Program-made: the position numbers and the translations under genes
The notes under the pieces: model-generated
Seen by the model: the letters and a program-made list of their open reading frames with translations, nothing else
Database searches by the model: none
Told to the model about the DNA's origin: nothing
IMG/VR virus record: IMGVR_UViG_3300009422_000007
Location: 1-54,107 of that record
Length of the DNA: 54,107 nucleotides
Source: a virus
Reading direction: 5' to 3' (one strand)
Shown: positions 43,326-52,080 of the stretch, one piece after another
Layout of the letters: each line of letters begins with the position of its first letter
How positions within the stretch are numbered: the first letter of the stretch is position 1

Positions 43326-45391
43326 TATGATTTTGCTCCTTGCTTCTTATTTTGTGTCTTTGCTTGATTACCTTTTGCTACTTTTGTAAATGAAGCAAAT
43401 ATTTCATTGCTTGCTTTCTTCTTTTGCATTGCTTCTTTTGCTTTCTGTCCTAGAAGCTGATCCTTAGTTCCATTTAACTTTGATGTAAACTTTCCACCTG
43501 CAAACGTATGTACTACAGAGAAAATTCTGTATACTCCTGTTATTGAATCATCGCCATCTATATCCATTAAGTCTTGGTCGTTTCTATCATTGCTAGGTAC
43601 TTGTACTTCTAAATATATTGTATTGTCTACATTATGCCCTGCTGTTTCTTCTAAGTATTGTTTTATTGACTCTTTATAGTTTCCTAAGTTTTTTATATAA
43701 AATTCAACATTATCTGATACTGGTCCAGGGCCTTTTGCTCCTGCAGGTATCTGATGTAACCAATAAGGATCGCCTAGTACATCTAGTTCTATTGTTTGTA
43801 AATCACCACTTCCTGTACTAGCACCAGCATGTAATTGTTTAAAAATATACTTTGATGCAAATTCTGGCTTCTTACTATCTGATTGTGTTACTTTTTCTTT
43901 ACCTTGTGTATTAACAGGAGTAAACCTAGGCTGGTATCTATTACTGCTATCTTGTTGCTCTTTATTAACATCTTCCTCTGACATAGTTTCAGCAAATCTA
44001 AATTTATTATTTCCTGGACTAGCCACTCCTGCACTAGTAATTTTAGTACTAGCATCTGGTTTTGTTTGCGATTGCTGTTGAGCATACGTCATTGCTTGGT
44101 CACTTATAATTGGTAAAGGAACTCTCCAAAGATTATTAAACTTTAAGTCTACACTAAGTATTTCAGTATTTTCACCTGTATAAATCCATTTATATGCTTT
44201 TCTTATTATGCCGTTTTCAATATAATCATCAAGTCTAGCTGATACTGTATCAATAGATGCTGTATCTAATAACTCTATAGGAGAAATAATAGGTTTAGGA
44301 TTAGGCCTAGCACCAATGAATATTTGTACATCTACTGCCTTTTTCTTACGTTTCTCATCATATGAATCTCCAGATTGTGTAGTAACTCCAGTAACAATCA
44401 TTAATGTTTTGTTTAATTTTTTAATAGAGCCTTTCTTTGGATCAACTTTTCCTTTTGGCCAAGCATCGTTAACTAAAAAGTTTACAAGCTCAGGAGATGT
44501 ACCAAACATTTGATGTACAAAGCCTTGTACTGTTTCGCCTGGTGCTAGTGCAATATTACCATCTGTAAATAAACTACTGAAGAATCCTTCTTCTTTTGTT
44601 GGAATCTTAGATGAAGCAAAGTCAAACTTTAAACCTAGTAGTGTTGGGCAAACAAAAAATTTATAAGTGTCTGCTTTCTGTTGTGTATTCTTTTCAACTA
44701 GTTCTTTTTGATACTCGTTTAATCCTTTTTCTAATCTATTAACCAAACCTCTGATATTGTTTTGTCCACTTGCGTCATTGTCTTTACTAACCTGTACACC
44801 TTTTTCTATTTGCAGGTGTTCTGTATTACTTGACGCTCCTAAGTTTGTAACTAATTGCATATTGTATGTTGAGCCTCTAAGATCTAATTTCATTTCTAAG
44901 TCAGTTAATGTAACAAACCATTTGTAGATCATTTCGTTCTCATTGGCATCTAAACAAACTACTGGATAGTCAGTTTCACCTACATATCCTTTAAAGTTTA
45001 TCTCTAAAAGATAAAGTGCTTCTGCTGTATTTTGATAGTTAAATGCTCGACCTGCTCTAGCAATCATCTCTGGAAACTTTCCTCCAATAGGTTCGTTTGC
45101 TACTAATTTAAAAGTATGATCGATTGCTGACATATAAAACTCTCCTGGGTGTCCAGGATTTGCTGTTGTAATTTCAAGTGACTCTGTAACAACTGAACCA
45201 ACTTGTGCTGTATCTATTAACGTAATACCTGCTTTATGATCCCACTCTCTTTCAGCTTCTTTCATAGTCAGAAGCTCTCCTGGCATCATTGTAAGTATTA
45301 TATTGTAAGTGACACTTCGGTATTGTAGTAAGGCGTTATCGCCAACTTCGCTTGCAATTTTTGGCGGTGGTGACTTGATATCATTAGCCAT
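43325..45391 (-). CDS. Baseplate hub-associated structural protein, 688 aa
   Basis: A 688-residue protein directly upstream of gp5 and coupled to it (TAATG). It is beta-rich in the first third (RSVTYNIILTMMPGELLTM, VVTESLEITTANPGHPGEFYMS), with a long middle and a low-complexity Gln/Lys-rich C-terminus (about 470-530 and the final QAKTQNKKQGAKS). Position and size suggest a gp27-like hub subunit on which the gp5 trimer sits, but sequence identity to T4 gp27 cannot be seen by eye. Structural role: good; gp27 identity: tentative. Confidence 0.78.
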   Translation of the reverse strand: MANDIKSPPPKIASEVGDNALLQYRSVTYNIILTMMPGELLTMKEAEREWDHKAGITLIDTAQVGSVVTESLEITTANPGHPGEFYMSAIDHTFKLVANEPIGGKFPEMIARAGRAFNYQNTAEALYLLEINFKGYVGETDYPVVCLDANENEMIYKWFVTLTDLEMKLDLRGSTYNMQLVTNLGASSNTEHLQIEKGVQVSKDNDASGQNNIRGLVNRLEKGLNEYQKELVEKNTQQKADTYKFFVCPTLLGLKFDFASSKIPTKEEGFFSSLFTDGNIALAPGETVQGFVHQMFGTSPELVNFLVNDAWPKGKVDPKKGSIKKLNKTLMIVTGVTTQSGDSYDEKRKKKAVDVQIFIGARPNPKPIISPIELLDTASIDTVSARLDDYIENGIIRKAYKWIYTGENTEILSVDLKFNNLWRVPLPIISDQAMTYAQQQSQTKPDASTKITSAGVASPGNNKFRFAETMSEEDVNKEQQDSSNRYQPRFTPVNTQGKEKVTQSDSKKPEFASKYIFKQLHAGASTGSGDLQTIELDVLGDPYWLHQIPAGAKGPGPVSDNVEFYIKNLGNYKESIKQYLEETAGHNVDNTIYLEVQVPSNDRNDQDLMDIDGDDSITGVYRIFSVVHTFAGGKFTSKLNGTKDQLLGQKAKEAMQKKKASNEIFASFTKVAKGNQAKTQNKKQGAKS

Positions 45392-45392
45392 A

Positions 45393-45683
45393 TTAAACTC
45401 CAGATGTGCTGGTGAGGACTTCGAGTACTAACCCAGCCTTTAAATCTCTAATAGGATCTGTAAGTGCATTCCTATTAAGCATTGCAATAGTCCACCAATA
45501 TTTACTGTTTCCATATAAATCAAAACTTAGTTTGTCTGGCCTATGTGCTTGGGCTGGTGTTACTATATGTTGTTTTGTTTCTGTTCCTGTTGCAACTAAA
45601 TCATTAACAGTCTTAGGTTTATAAATGTCTAAGAAGAAATCTTTAATTTCTGTAGTTCCGTAATGTGCCTTTCCTGTTGCCAT
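45393..45683 (-). CDS. 53: Baseplate wedge protein gp53-like
   Basis: A 96-residue protein with the hallmark of gp53/LysM-like baseplate proteins, YGNSKYWWTIAMLN (57-70) followed by DPIRDLKAGLVLEV. In contractile tails gp53 joins neighbouring baseplate wedges. T4 gp53 is 196 aa; the short version here consists mainly of the conserved core. It shares one base with the preceding gene (TAATG) and is one base from the next. Confidence 0.8.
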   Translation of the reverse strand: MATGKAHYGTTEIKDFFLDIYKPKTVNDLVATGTETKQHIVTPAQAHRPDKLSFDLYGNSKYWWTIAMLNRNALTDPIRDLKAGLVLEVLTSTSGV

Positions 45684-46279
45684 TAGATGTATCCTTTTTG
45701 TAATAACTTACCTGATGCAAAATCTTCTAGTTTAAAATCTTTAACTACCTCAAGCGGTGTAAGTTGAACAAGCAATGTTACACTAATATCAAATAATACA
45801 GGGACAGTTTGAAATCCATCTGCCATGCCTACTGTAATGTAATCAACATCTTGCGGATAGTCATAGTTAAACGATTGCACTACTACAGGCGTATCGTTGT
45901 ATAAACCATAAGCATTTAATCTACCAATTGGAGGAGGAGTTCCTCTTACTTTTTTGTCTTCTCTTCTACCATAGAACATCATTGTTGCTGTTCTTAGCAA
46001 GTGAATTGCATTTAATGTTTTACGACCTTCTTCTTCATCTCTACTAACAAACGGTCCAGTAATTGATATAGTTGGAACTTTTCTACTACCAAATGCACTT
46101 GGCTGATAGTTTGTATGTTGCAAGTCAATAGTATTATAATTAACTTCAATTCCTTGAGTTACTCGAGGTGTATACTCCCATTCTATGGTATTTGTATTGA
46201 AGGCACCAGGCTTTGCCTCTACTACTTCTGGAGTCAATGCTTTAAAGGAAACTCTTACCTTGTCTGCTACTTGTGCCAT
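45683..46279 (-). CDS. Baseplate/tail-tube junction protein, gp48-like
   Basis: A 198-residue beta-rich protein: IEWEYTPRVTQGIEVNYNTI, then TISITGPFVSRDEEEGRKT and the C-terminal VPVLFDISVTLLVQLTP. Its position upstream of gp53-like and gp5 and the conserved end are those of the tail-tube initiator (gp48/gp54) position in marine T4-like phages, although T4 gp48 is 364 aa. It is the second gene of the structural operon; its ATG is two bases past the nucleotidyltransferase stop. Virion role likely, exact name uncertain. Confidence 0.75.
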   Translation of the reverse strand: MAQVADKVRVSFKALTPEVVEAKPGAFNTNTIEWEYTPRVTQGIEVNYNTIDLQHTNYQPSAFGSRKVPTISITGPFVSRDEEEGRKTLNAIHLLRTATMMFYGRREDKKVRGTPPPIGRLNAYGLYNDTPVVVQSFNYDYPQDVDYITVGMADGFQTVPVLFDISVTLLVQLTPLEVVKDFKLEDFASGKLLQKGYI

Positions 46280-46280
46280 A

Positions 46281-46931
46281 TTATCCTAATCTCCTGCTAA
46301 AAATAGCAAGTATCTTTTGTATTGTACCATCGTCGGCGTTTGGGTATAAATCTTTTATAATTTGTTCTTGTTCTTCGCTACTTGCACCTGCAAACATATT
46401 TCTAATCTCTGATGCACTTCCTGCTGTCTTACCTGCAACAGTAAATTTATAATCCTTTACTGGGTAAATGTACCCATGTCCTGGACGTTCTGTTCCTTCA
46501 CCTTTGTCATTAGTATAAGGTTTCATGTTACCACCTGTATACTTCTGAAAATAAGATGCTTGACCACTTTTTAATGGTGTAAACTGAAATCTAGGATCTT
46601 CTGCCATATCCTTTGAACCTACACCAAAAACCATTACATCAGTATTAGGATCAAGACCAAGTGCGTTTGGAAGTGCTGTTGGGTTGTAAGGTGATCGTTC
46701 TTCAATAACATTACCAGGATTAACACCAGATGCTTGCATCATTAATTTCTTTTCACTAAAGCTAAATGGGCTCTTTTCCGGCTCTACTTTACCGCTAGAC
46801 GCTATATAAGTATTGTTAATGCCAAACTTAGTTGACAATTCTTTATATGCAGAAGCATGCCCATGATGGAACGGATGAAACCTTCCGGCATAGATGGCAA
46901 TTACTCGAGCTTGCAAATCGCTAATTTTCAT
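46281..46931 (-). CDS. Nucleotidyltransferase (NMNAT/cytidylyltransferase-like)
   Basis: A 216-residue protein of the nucleotidylyl transferase alpha/beta phosphodiesterase superfamily. It has GRFHPFHHGH (16-25) with the HxGH active-site motif and SASEIR (172-177) as the counterpart of the I-S-S-T-x-I-R motif. Members include NMN adenylyltransferase and cytidylyltransferases. The first gene of the baseplate operon, it is preceded by a GGAG ribosome site and a minus-strand late box. A link to NAD or nucleotide-sugar metabolism is likely; the precise substrate cannot be told. Confidence 0.85.
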   Translation of the reverse strand: MKISDLQARVIAIYAGRFHPFHHGHASAYKELSTKFGINNTYIASSGKVEPEKSPFSFSEKKLMMQASGVNPGNVIEERSPYNPTALPNALGLDPNTDVMVFGVGSKDMAEDPRFQFTPLKSGQASYFQKYTGGNMKPYTNDKGEGTERPGHGYIYPVKDYKFTVAGKTAGSASEIRNMFAGASSEEQEQIIKDLYPNADDGTIQKILAIFSRRLG

Positions 46932-46950
46932 GTTATAATATCTCCAACTA

Positions 46951-46957
46951 TATTTAC
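46951..46957 (-). promoter_or_regulatory. Late promoter box GTAAATA (minus)
   Basis: GTAAATA on the minus strand 19 bases before the nucleotidyltransferase ATG, with GGAG between. It heads the structural operon, back to back with the sigma-70 promoter at 46986 on the other strand. Confidence 0.5.
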
Positions 46958-46985
46958 CGTTTTAATAAAGTGGGTACATAACCAG

Positions 46986-47014
46986 TTGACATTAGCTTTA
47001 AAGTCTGCTATACT
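46986..47014 (+). promoter_or_regulatory. Host sigma-70-type promoter for the gp55 operon
   Basis: TTGACA (46986-46991), 17-base spacer, TATACT (47009-47014). One mismatch in the -10 hexamer against the consensus, none in the -35. It would be read by unmodified host polymerase, as expected for the gene that makes the late sigma factor. Confidence 0.82.
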
Positions 47015-47041
47015 AATTAAAATAAGGAAATGGGATATAAT

Positions 47042-48004
47042 ATGACAACAAATTTAAAAAACGTTTACTTGAAGAATAAGGACCTACTTGCTCAGATACA
47101 TAAGAGCAAATTGAAGTTTTGTTGGAAAGAGGACCTAAAGGCTTATGGAGATTATGATGTTATCTTACATGACCTTGCACACTTTCATAATCGTAAAACT
47201 AAAGCATTTCCAGATGGTGCTCTTAATATTGCACGAATTGCCAGAGCCAAAAGGTTTGGTGAAATTGCACATAAAGAAGCATTGAAAGTTTGGGAAGAAG
47301 AAGGAAAAAGGCCCAGCAAGAAACCTAAGTTGGACCAATTTCTTGTAGATACTAAAACTATTCCACAAGAAGAAATAGTAGTTAGGCTTGTTACTTGGGA
47401 TCATATTCCAGAAGAGCCAGGACGTAAAACTAATCCTAAGACACCTGCAGATTATAGGGCCAAAGTTAACTTTCCTCCCTTTAAACATTTTGTTAAAAAG
47501 GAAGGCGAGTGGAAAGAAGTAGTTCGTAGTCATTGGAAAGGTGATTTAGAAACTGGAAACTTTAGTATCGATCATGGAAAGATTACTAATCAATTAGGAG
47601 CAATGTTTTTAAAGTTATGCGAACGTTATAGTTTAAGAAGTAACTGGCGTGGATATAGTTATATTGACGAAATGCGAGGTCAAGCACTAATTCAGTTGGC
47701 CCAAATTGCTTTACAGTTTGATGAAACTAAAAGTCAAAATCCGTTTGCATACTATACTGCTTCAGTTACAAATAGTTTTACTCGTGTATTAAATGTTGAA
47801 AAGCGTCAAAGAGATATCAGAGACGACTTACTACAAGAAGCAGGTCAAATGCCTAGTTGGACTAGACAATCTGAGCATATAGAAAAAGTTAAAGCAGAAG
47901 TTGAAAGACAACTTGCTTTGAAACAAGAAGAGAAAAAAGAAATTGTAAAAGAGGAAGAGCCTTTATCAGAAATGATTGGGCATAACAATCCGCCACAAGA
48001 CTAA
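47042..48004 (+). CDS. 55: Late sigma factor gp55 with long N-terminal extension
   Basis: The C-terminal half (about 180-265) is sigma-region-2-like: a segment ITNQLGAMFLKLCERYSL, YSYIDEMRGQALIQLAQIAL, NPFAYYTASVTNSFTRVL and KRQRDIRDDLL, as in T4 gp55. gp55 binds core RNA polymerase and recognises the TATAAATA late box. T4 gp55 has 185 residues; here 320, with about 165 extra N-terminal residues (basic, alpha/beta) of unknown function. Starts at 47030 and 47042 are both possible: AGGA lies one base before 47030 and about 13 before 47042; the latter is preferred. Confidence 0.85.
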   Translation: MTTNLKNVYLKNKDLLAQIHKSKLKFCWKEDLKAYGDYDVILHDLAHFHNRKTKAFPDGALNIARIARAKRFGEIAHKEALKVWEEEGKRPSKKPKLDQFLVDTKTIPQEEIVVRLVTWDHIPEEPGRKTNPKTPADYRAKVNFPPFKHFVKKEGEWKEVVRSHWKGDLETGNFSIDHGKITNQLGAMFLKLCERYSLRSNWRGYSYIDEMRGQALIQLAQIALQFDETKSQNPFAYYTASVTNSFTRVLNVEKRQRDIRDDLLQEAGQMPSWTRQSEHIEKVKAEVERQLALKQEEKKEIVKEEEPLSEMIGHNNPPQD

Positions 48005-48022
48005 AGTAAGGAGACCACCAAG

Positions 48023-48406
48023 ATGACGAATCCATTTGAAGATCAAGAACGTTTTATGACAGCTTGCGATCAAACTGTTTATGGGGAGAACATTCCTCAA
48101 TACCAACTGTATCTAAAGCTGATAGAAGAAGAAACTCGAGAACTTGTTGACGCAATTAAGGCTAGCGATAAACAGGAACAACTAGACGCATTAATTGATA
48201 TTCTTGTTGTTACTATTGGTGCAATCCATTCTATGGGTGCTGATGGTGAAGGAGCATGGAAAGAAGTAATGTGGACAAACTTTGCTAAAATTGATGACAT
48301 TACAGGCAAGGTTAATAAAAGAAGTGATGGTAAGATTCTAAAGCCAAAGGACTGGAAAAGCCCAGAGTTACAACAGTATTTGGAGAGAAAAAATGAAGAT
48401 GAGTAA
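48023..48406 (+). CDS. MazG-like nucleotide pyrophosphohydrolase
   Basis: A 127-residue helical protein with the MazG/phosphoribosyl-ATP pyrophosphohydrolase metal-binding pattern E35-E-E-x-x-E40 (IEEETRELVDA) and E52-x-x-D55, with D59 in the second helix (QLDALIDILVV). A C-terminal tail KVNKRSDGKILKPKDW is common to phage MazG. It hydrolyses non-canonical or (p)ppGpp-type nucleoside triphosphates, and in cyanophages it is thought to alter host nucleotide pools. Leader GGAGACCACCAAG-ATG, with the Shine-Dalgarno as in the other sigma-70 units; same operon as gp55. Confidence 0.87.
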   Translation: MTNPFEDQERFMTACDQTVYGENIPQYQLYLKLIEEETRELVDAIKASDKQEQLDALIDILVVTIGAIHSMGADGEGAWKEVMWTNFAKIDDITGKVNKRSDGKILKPKDWKSPELQQYLERKNEDE

Positions 48407-48557
48407 CAGCCCACACTACCTCAAAATTAAACACGAAGCCCTTAAAGTTCTTGTTGAGGAAGCAACAGGAGATAAACTTAAGGTGCTTAAGAAAGAAAAA
48501 CTTTTTGTTAAAGATATGTTAGAAAAGTCTTTACAACTATCAAATAACGTGTTATAA
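48393..48557 (+). CDS. Small unknown basic protein, 54 aa
   Basis: An open frame of 54 codons overlaps the end of the MazG-like gene by 14 bases and stops six bases before gp47. TGGAGA (48381-48386) gives a Shine-Dalgarno six bases from the ATG. The protein, MKMSNSPHYLKIKHEALKVL onward, is Lys/Leu-rich and helical, and would be coupled to mazG. No family is recognised, but the perfect operon fit supports it. Confidence 0.62.
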   Translation: MKMSNSPHYLKIKHEALKVLVEEATGDKLKVLKKEKLFVKDMLEKSLQLSNNVL

Positions 48558-48563
48558 TAAATT

Positions 48564-49586
48564 ATGATTCAACCTTTTAAAAAAGCGGCATGCTTTACAG
48601 ATATTCACTTTGGGTTACGGAATAACAGTAGAGCCCACAATGATGACTGTACTAATTTTATTAAGTGGTTTGTTGAACAAGCACATAACGAAGGATGTGA
48701 AACTTGCATTTTTCTTGGTGATTGGCACAATAGCCGTAGTAATATTAATGTTAGTACTCTTAACTATACTACAACAAATTTAGAATATTTAAGCCAAAAC
48801 TTTGAAAAAGTATATGCTATTATGGGAAACCATGATTTAGCTTATAGAGAAAAACGTGAGATTAACTCTCTACCTTTTGGTGATTATTTGCCTAATTTGC
48901 AAATTATTAACGATATTACTACAATAGGTGACATGACTATTGTTCCTTGGCTAGTAGGTGATGAGTGGACAGATATGAGAAATATTGAGTCTCGTTATAT
49001 ATTTGGTCACTTTGAGTTGCCTCGCTTTAAGATGAATGCAATGGTAGAGATGCCGGACCATGGAGGACTAAATGAAGGACACTTTCCTAATCAGGAACTA
49101 GTGTTTAGTGGTCACTTCCATAAACGTCAACGTAGAGGTAACATTGTTTATATGGGCAATGCATTTCCTCATAACTTTGCTGATGCAGGCGATGACGAAA
49201 GAGGTATGATGATACTACCTCATGGTGAAGATTATGAATTTAGGACCTGGCCTGATGCTCCTAAATTTAAAACTATGTCACTGACACATGCTATTGATAA
49301 CCACGAACATTTGTTTGATCATACAACATTTGCTCGTGTTACCATTGATGTAGACATTAGTTTTGAAGAAGCTTCTTATATCAAAGAAAAGTGGTATGAT
49401 GAGTACGGAATGCGTGAATTGTCTCTTATCCCAAATGCTAAAGAAGAACATTCTAAAGAATGGGAAGGTGGAGAAATTAAGTTTGAAAGTGTTGATGCTA
49501 TTGTTTTAAATCAGATTCAGTCTATTGATTCTGCCCAGATAGATAAACGTTTATTAGTTGAAATTTATCAAGGATTGAATAAATGA
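48564..49586 (+). CDS. 47: Recombination nuclease subunit gp47 (SbcD/Mre11-like)
   Basis: A 340-residue calcineurin-type metallophosphoesterase with the Mre11/SbcD motif series: D13-x-H15 (FTDIHFG), GDWH (52-55), GNHD (88-91), a second His region GHFE (148-151) and GHFH (183-186). With gp46 it forms the 46/47 exonuclease that resects ends for recombination-dependent replication and degrades host DNA. T4 gp47 is 339 aa. It overlaps the gp46 start by four bases (ATGA). Confidence 0.94.
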   Translation: MIQPFKKAACFTDIHFGLRNNSRAHNDDCTNFIKWFVEQAHNEGCETCIFLGDWHNSRSNINVSTLNYTTTNLEYLSQNFEKVYAIMGNHDLAYREKREINSLPFGDYLPNLQIINDITTIGDMTIVPWLVGDEWTDMRNIESRYIFGHFELPRFKMNAMVEMPDHGGLNEGHFPNQELVFSGHFHKRQRRGNIVYMGNAFPHNFADAGDDERGMMILPHGEDYEFRTWPDAPKFKTMSLTHAIDNHEHLFDHTTFARVTIDVDISFEEASYIKEKWYDEYGMRELSLIPNAKEEHSKEWEGGEIKFESVDAIVLNQIQSIDSAQIDKRLLVEIYQGLNK

Positions 49587-51352
49587 TTGTTTTTAAAAAT
49601 ATAACTATTAAAAACTTTATGAGTGTAGGAAATGTTACACAAGCATTAAATTTAAATGCTGACGGACTTACACTTGTCTTAGGCAACAACTTAGATTTAG
49701 GTGGTGATGGTGCTAGAAATGGTGTTGGTAAGACAACTATTGTTAATGCATTATCGTTTGCACTATATGGTGATGCATTAACTACAATCCGTAAACACAA
49801 TTTAATTAACAAAACTAATGGCAAGAATATGCTTGTTACATTAGAGTTTGAAAAGAACGGTGAAAAGTTTAAAATTGAACGTGGCCGCAGTCCTAATGTA
49901 TTACATTTTTATATTAACGATAACAAGCTCGGCGAAGCAACAGATGAGGGCCAGGGTGAAAATAGGGTCACACAAAAAGAAATAGACAGGCTCATTGGTA
50001 TGGGCAAAGAAATGTTCAAACACCTTGTTGCATTGAACACTTATACACAACCTTTCTTAGCATTACGAGCTAACGATCAAAGAGAAATTATTGAAGAACT
50101 ATTAGGAATTACCCAGCTCAGTGAAAAAGCAGACATACTCAAGGAAAATATTCGTAATACTAAAGATTTAGTTAAAGATGAAGAATCAAGGCATCGTGCA
50201 TTAGAAGAAAGTAATTCTAGGGTAAAGCAAACTATTGACGATTTGAAAAGACGTAGTAGGACTTGGACCAAGAAAAAAGATGAGGACCTTACTAATATCC
50301 TAGCAGGTATCACTGAACTAGAATCCACAGATATTGATGCAGAGATACAAGCTCATAGAGATTTAGAAGTTTTTAAAGAAAACGATAATCGCCTAAAGTT
50401 AGCAAATAATGAATTAGGATTACGACAGAGTAATATTAATAAGTTGAAAGAATCTTTTAAAGTTTCTGAATCAAATCTACTATCTTTGCAAGAAAATAAG
50501 TGTCATACATGTGGACAAGATATACATGATGATAAACAGAAAACTTTGCTTGACGATGCAAATAAATTAGTGGTCCAGATTAAAGATGCATTAAAAGATG
50601 AACATGGATTACTTGCACAAGCAGACCTTTCAGTTAGAGAAATTGGAGATATGGGTACTAGACCAGTTACAAAGTATCCTAACATCGAAGAAGCAATTAA
50701 ACATCAAAGTAACTTAGATAATTTAAAAAGTACATTGGTGTCTAAGGAAGGAGAGGCAGATCCTTACCAGGAGCAAATAGAAGCTCTTGAAACTACTGCC
50801 CTTGCAGAAATTTCATGGGATAACATGAATAAGTTTACAAGACTGCAAGAACATCAGGAATTTTTGCTTAAATTGCTTACTAATAAGGACTCATTTGTCC
50901 GTAAACGTATTATAGAGCAGAATTTAGCATATTTGAACCACAGACTAGGTTATTACTTAGATAAGTTACAATTACCACATGAAGTGGAATTTAAAAGCGA
51001 CTTAGAGGTCGACATTACTCAGTTAGGTCAAACATTTGATTTTGACAACCTAAGTAGAGGAGAACGCAACAGGCTAATCCTAGCTCTAAGTTGGAGTTTT
51101 AGAGATGTATACGAGAGTTTTACAGAGCCTATGAATTTATTGTTTATCGATGAATTAGTAGACTCAGGCATGGACCAAGTTGGTATTGAGTTATCAATGG
51201 GTGTCTTAAAGAAAATGGGCCGTGAAATGAACCGTAATGTCTTTTTAATCAGCCACCGAGACGAACTCGCTGGTCGTGTAAACAACGTACTAATGGTTGT
51301 CAAGCAAAACGGTTTTACTATGCTTGATAACTCGACAGAAATTATTTTATAA
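49583..51352 (+). CDS. 46: Recombination nuclease ATPase gp46 (SbcC/Rad50-like)
   Basis: A 589-residue SMC/Rad50-type ATPase. Walker A is GARNGVGKTT (43-52), coiled-coil arms lie at about 180-310 and 320-400, and the zinc-hook CHTC (307-310) is in QENKCHTCGQD. The ABC signature LSRGERNRL (about 492-500) and the Walker B LLFIDEL complete the head. T4 gp46 has 560 residues. It holds gp47 and DNA ends together. It follows gp47 with an ATGA overlap, as in T4. Confidence 0.95.
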   Translation: MIVFKNITIKNFMSVGNVTQALNLNADGLTLVLGNNLDLGGDGARNGVGKTTIVNALSFALYGDALTTIRKHNLINKTNGKNMLVTLEFEKNGEKFKIERGRSPNVLHFYINDNKLGEATDEGQGENRVTQKEIDRLIGMGKEMFKHLVALNTYTQPFLALRANDQREIIEELLGITQLSEKADILKENIRNTKDLVKDEESRHRALEESNSRVKQTIDDLKRRSRTWTKKKDEDLTNILAGITELESTDIDAEIQAHRDLEVFKENDNRLKLANNELGLRQSNINKLKESFKVSESNLLSLQENKCHTCGQDIHDDKQKTLLDDANKLVVQIKDALKDEHGLLAQADLSVREIGDMGTRPVTKYPNIEEAIKHQSNLDNLKSTLVSKEGEADPYQEQIEALETTALAEISWDNMNKFTRLQEHQEFLLKLLTNKDSFVRKRIIEQNLAYLNHRLGYYLDKLQLPHEVEFKSDLEVDITQLGQTFDFDNLSRGERNRLILALSWSFRDVYESFTEPMNLLFIDELVDSGMDQVGIELSMGVLKKMGREMNRNVFLISHRDELAGRVNNVLMVVKQNGFTMLDNSTEIIL

Positions 51353-51362
51353 GGAGAATAAC

Positions 51363-51563
51363 ATGTCAGATAAAGATCCAAGAGATTCAGCACATCATTT
51401 GTCACTAATGGAAAATATGGATACCTATATTGCTGAAAATAGAAAGTTTGTAGAAAAAGGTGTTAAGGCAAGTGCAACTAGAGCTCGTAAAGCTCTTCAA
51501 GCTATTGCTGTCGCTGTAAAAGAAAGACGTAAAGAAATTACAGAAGAAAAAAACGCCCTTTAG
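51363..51563 (+). CDS. Small basic helical protein, histone Hc1-like
   Basis: A 66-residue protein. The ATG at 51363 has AAGGAG at 51352-51357, six bases before. An upstream ATG at 51297 lies inside gp46 and is not used. The C-terminal half (KASATRARKALQAIAVAVKE, then RRKEITEEK) is a basic amphipathic helix resembling the Hc1/H1-like phage and chlamydial proteins. It may bind DNA. The family match is by pattern only. It is in the operon after gp46. Confidence 0.68.
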   Translation: MSDKDPRDSAHHLSLMENMDTYIAENRKFVEKGVKASATRARKALQAIAVAVKERRKEITEEKNAL

Positions 51564-52076
51564 ATGCCTAGTAAAAGTAAGACTAAAGGATCAAGTTTTG
51601 AGAGGGAGGTTGCGACACATCTCTCAGAAATTTACAACGAAAGTTTTGTTCGAGTTCCAAACTCAGGAGCGTTCGTTGGTGGAATGAATAATGTCCGTAG
51701 AAGCTATCTAAGTGAAGAACAAATTAGAGGCTTCAAAGGAGATATCATTCCAGGTCCTAGTTTTCCTTTGCTAGTATTTGAGTGCAAATTTTATGCAGAC
51801 TTTCCTTTCCATCAATTACTCCAAAATACGGACGTACTGATATTAGATGAATGGATAAATCAAACTATAGACTGCATGGATGATAATGACTTAGGACTTC
51901 TTTGTATGAAGTTTAATAGAAAAGGTCGTTACATTGCATACGAGGACAAGTTTAAGTTTAAAACAACAAGATCTATAAACTACAAAAATTGGCTCATTAC
52001 AGAATACGATTCCTTTTGGGAATTAAACATAGAACAAGTAAAAACATACTCACAGCTCACAGAGACCATCTCTTAA
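51564..52076 (+). CDS. PD-(D/E)XK nuclease, Holliday-junction-resolvase-like
   Basis: A 170-residue protein with the PD-(D/E)XK core: Glu14 (GSSFEREVATHL), D60 (GFKGDIIPG) and E73-x-K75 (VFECKFYADF), in the spacing of resolvase- or VRR-NUC-like nucleases. The basic start MPSKSKTKGSS suits DNA binding. It adjoins gp46/gp47, and begins directly after the preceding stop (no spacing), so it is the likely last gene of the recombination operon. Role could be branched-DNA resolution or restriction of host DNA. No terminator is seen; the putative RNA region follows. Confidence 0.75.
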   Translation: MPSKSKTKGSSFEREVATHLSEIYNESFVRVPNSGAFVGGMNNVRRSYLSEEQIRGFKGDIIPGPSFPLLVFECKFYADFPFHQLLQNTDVLILDEWINQTIDCMDDNDLGLLCMKFNRKGRYIAYEDKFKFKTTRSINYKNWLITEYDSFWELNIEQVKTYSQLTETIS

Positions 52077-52080
52077 ACAC

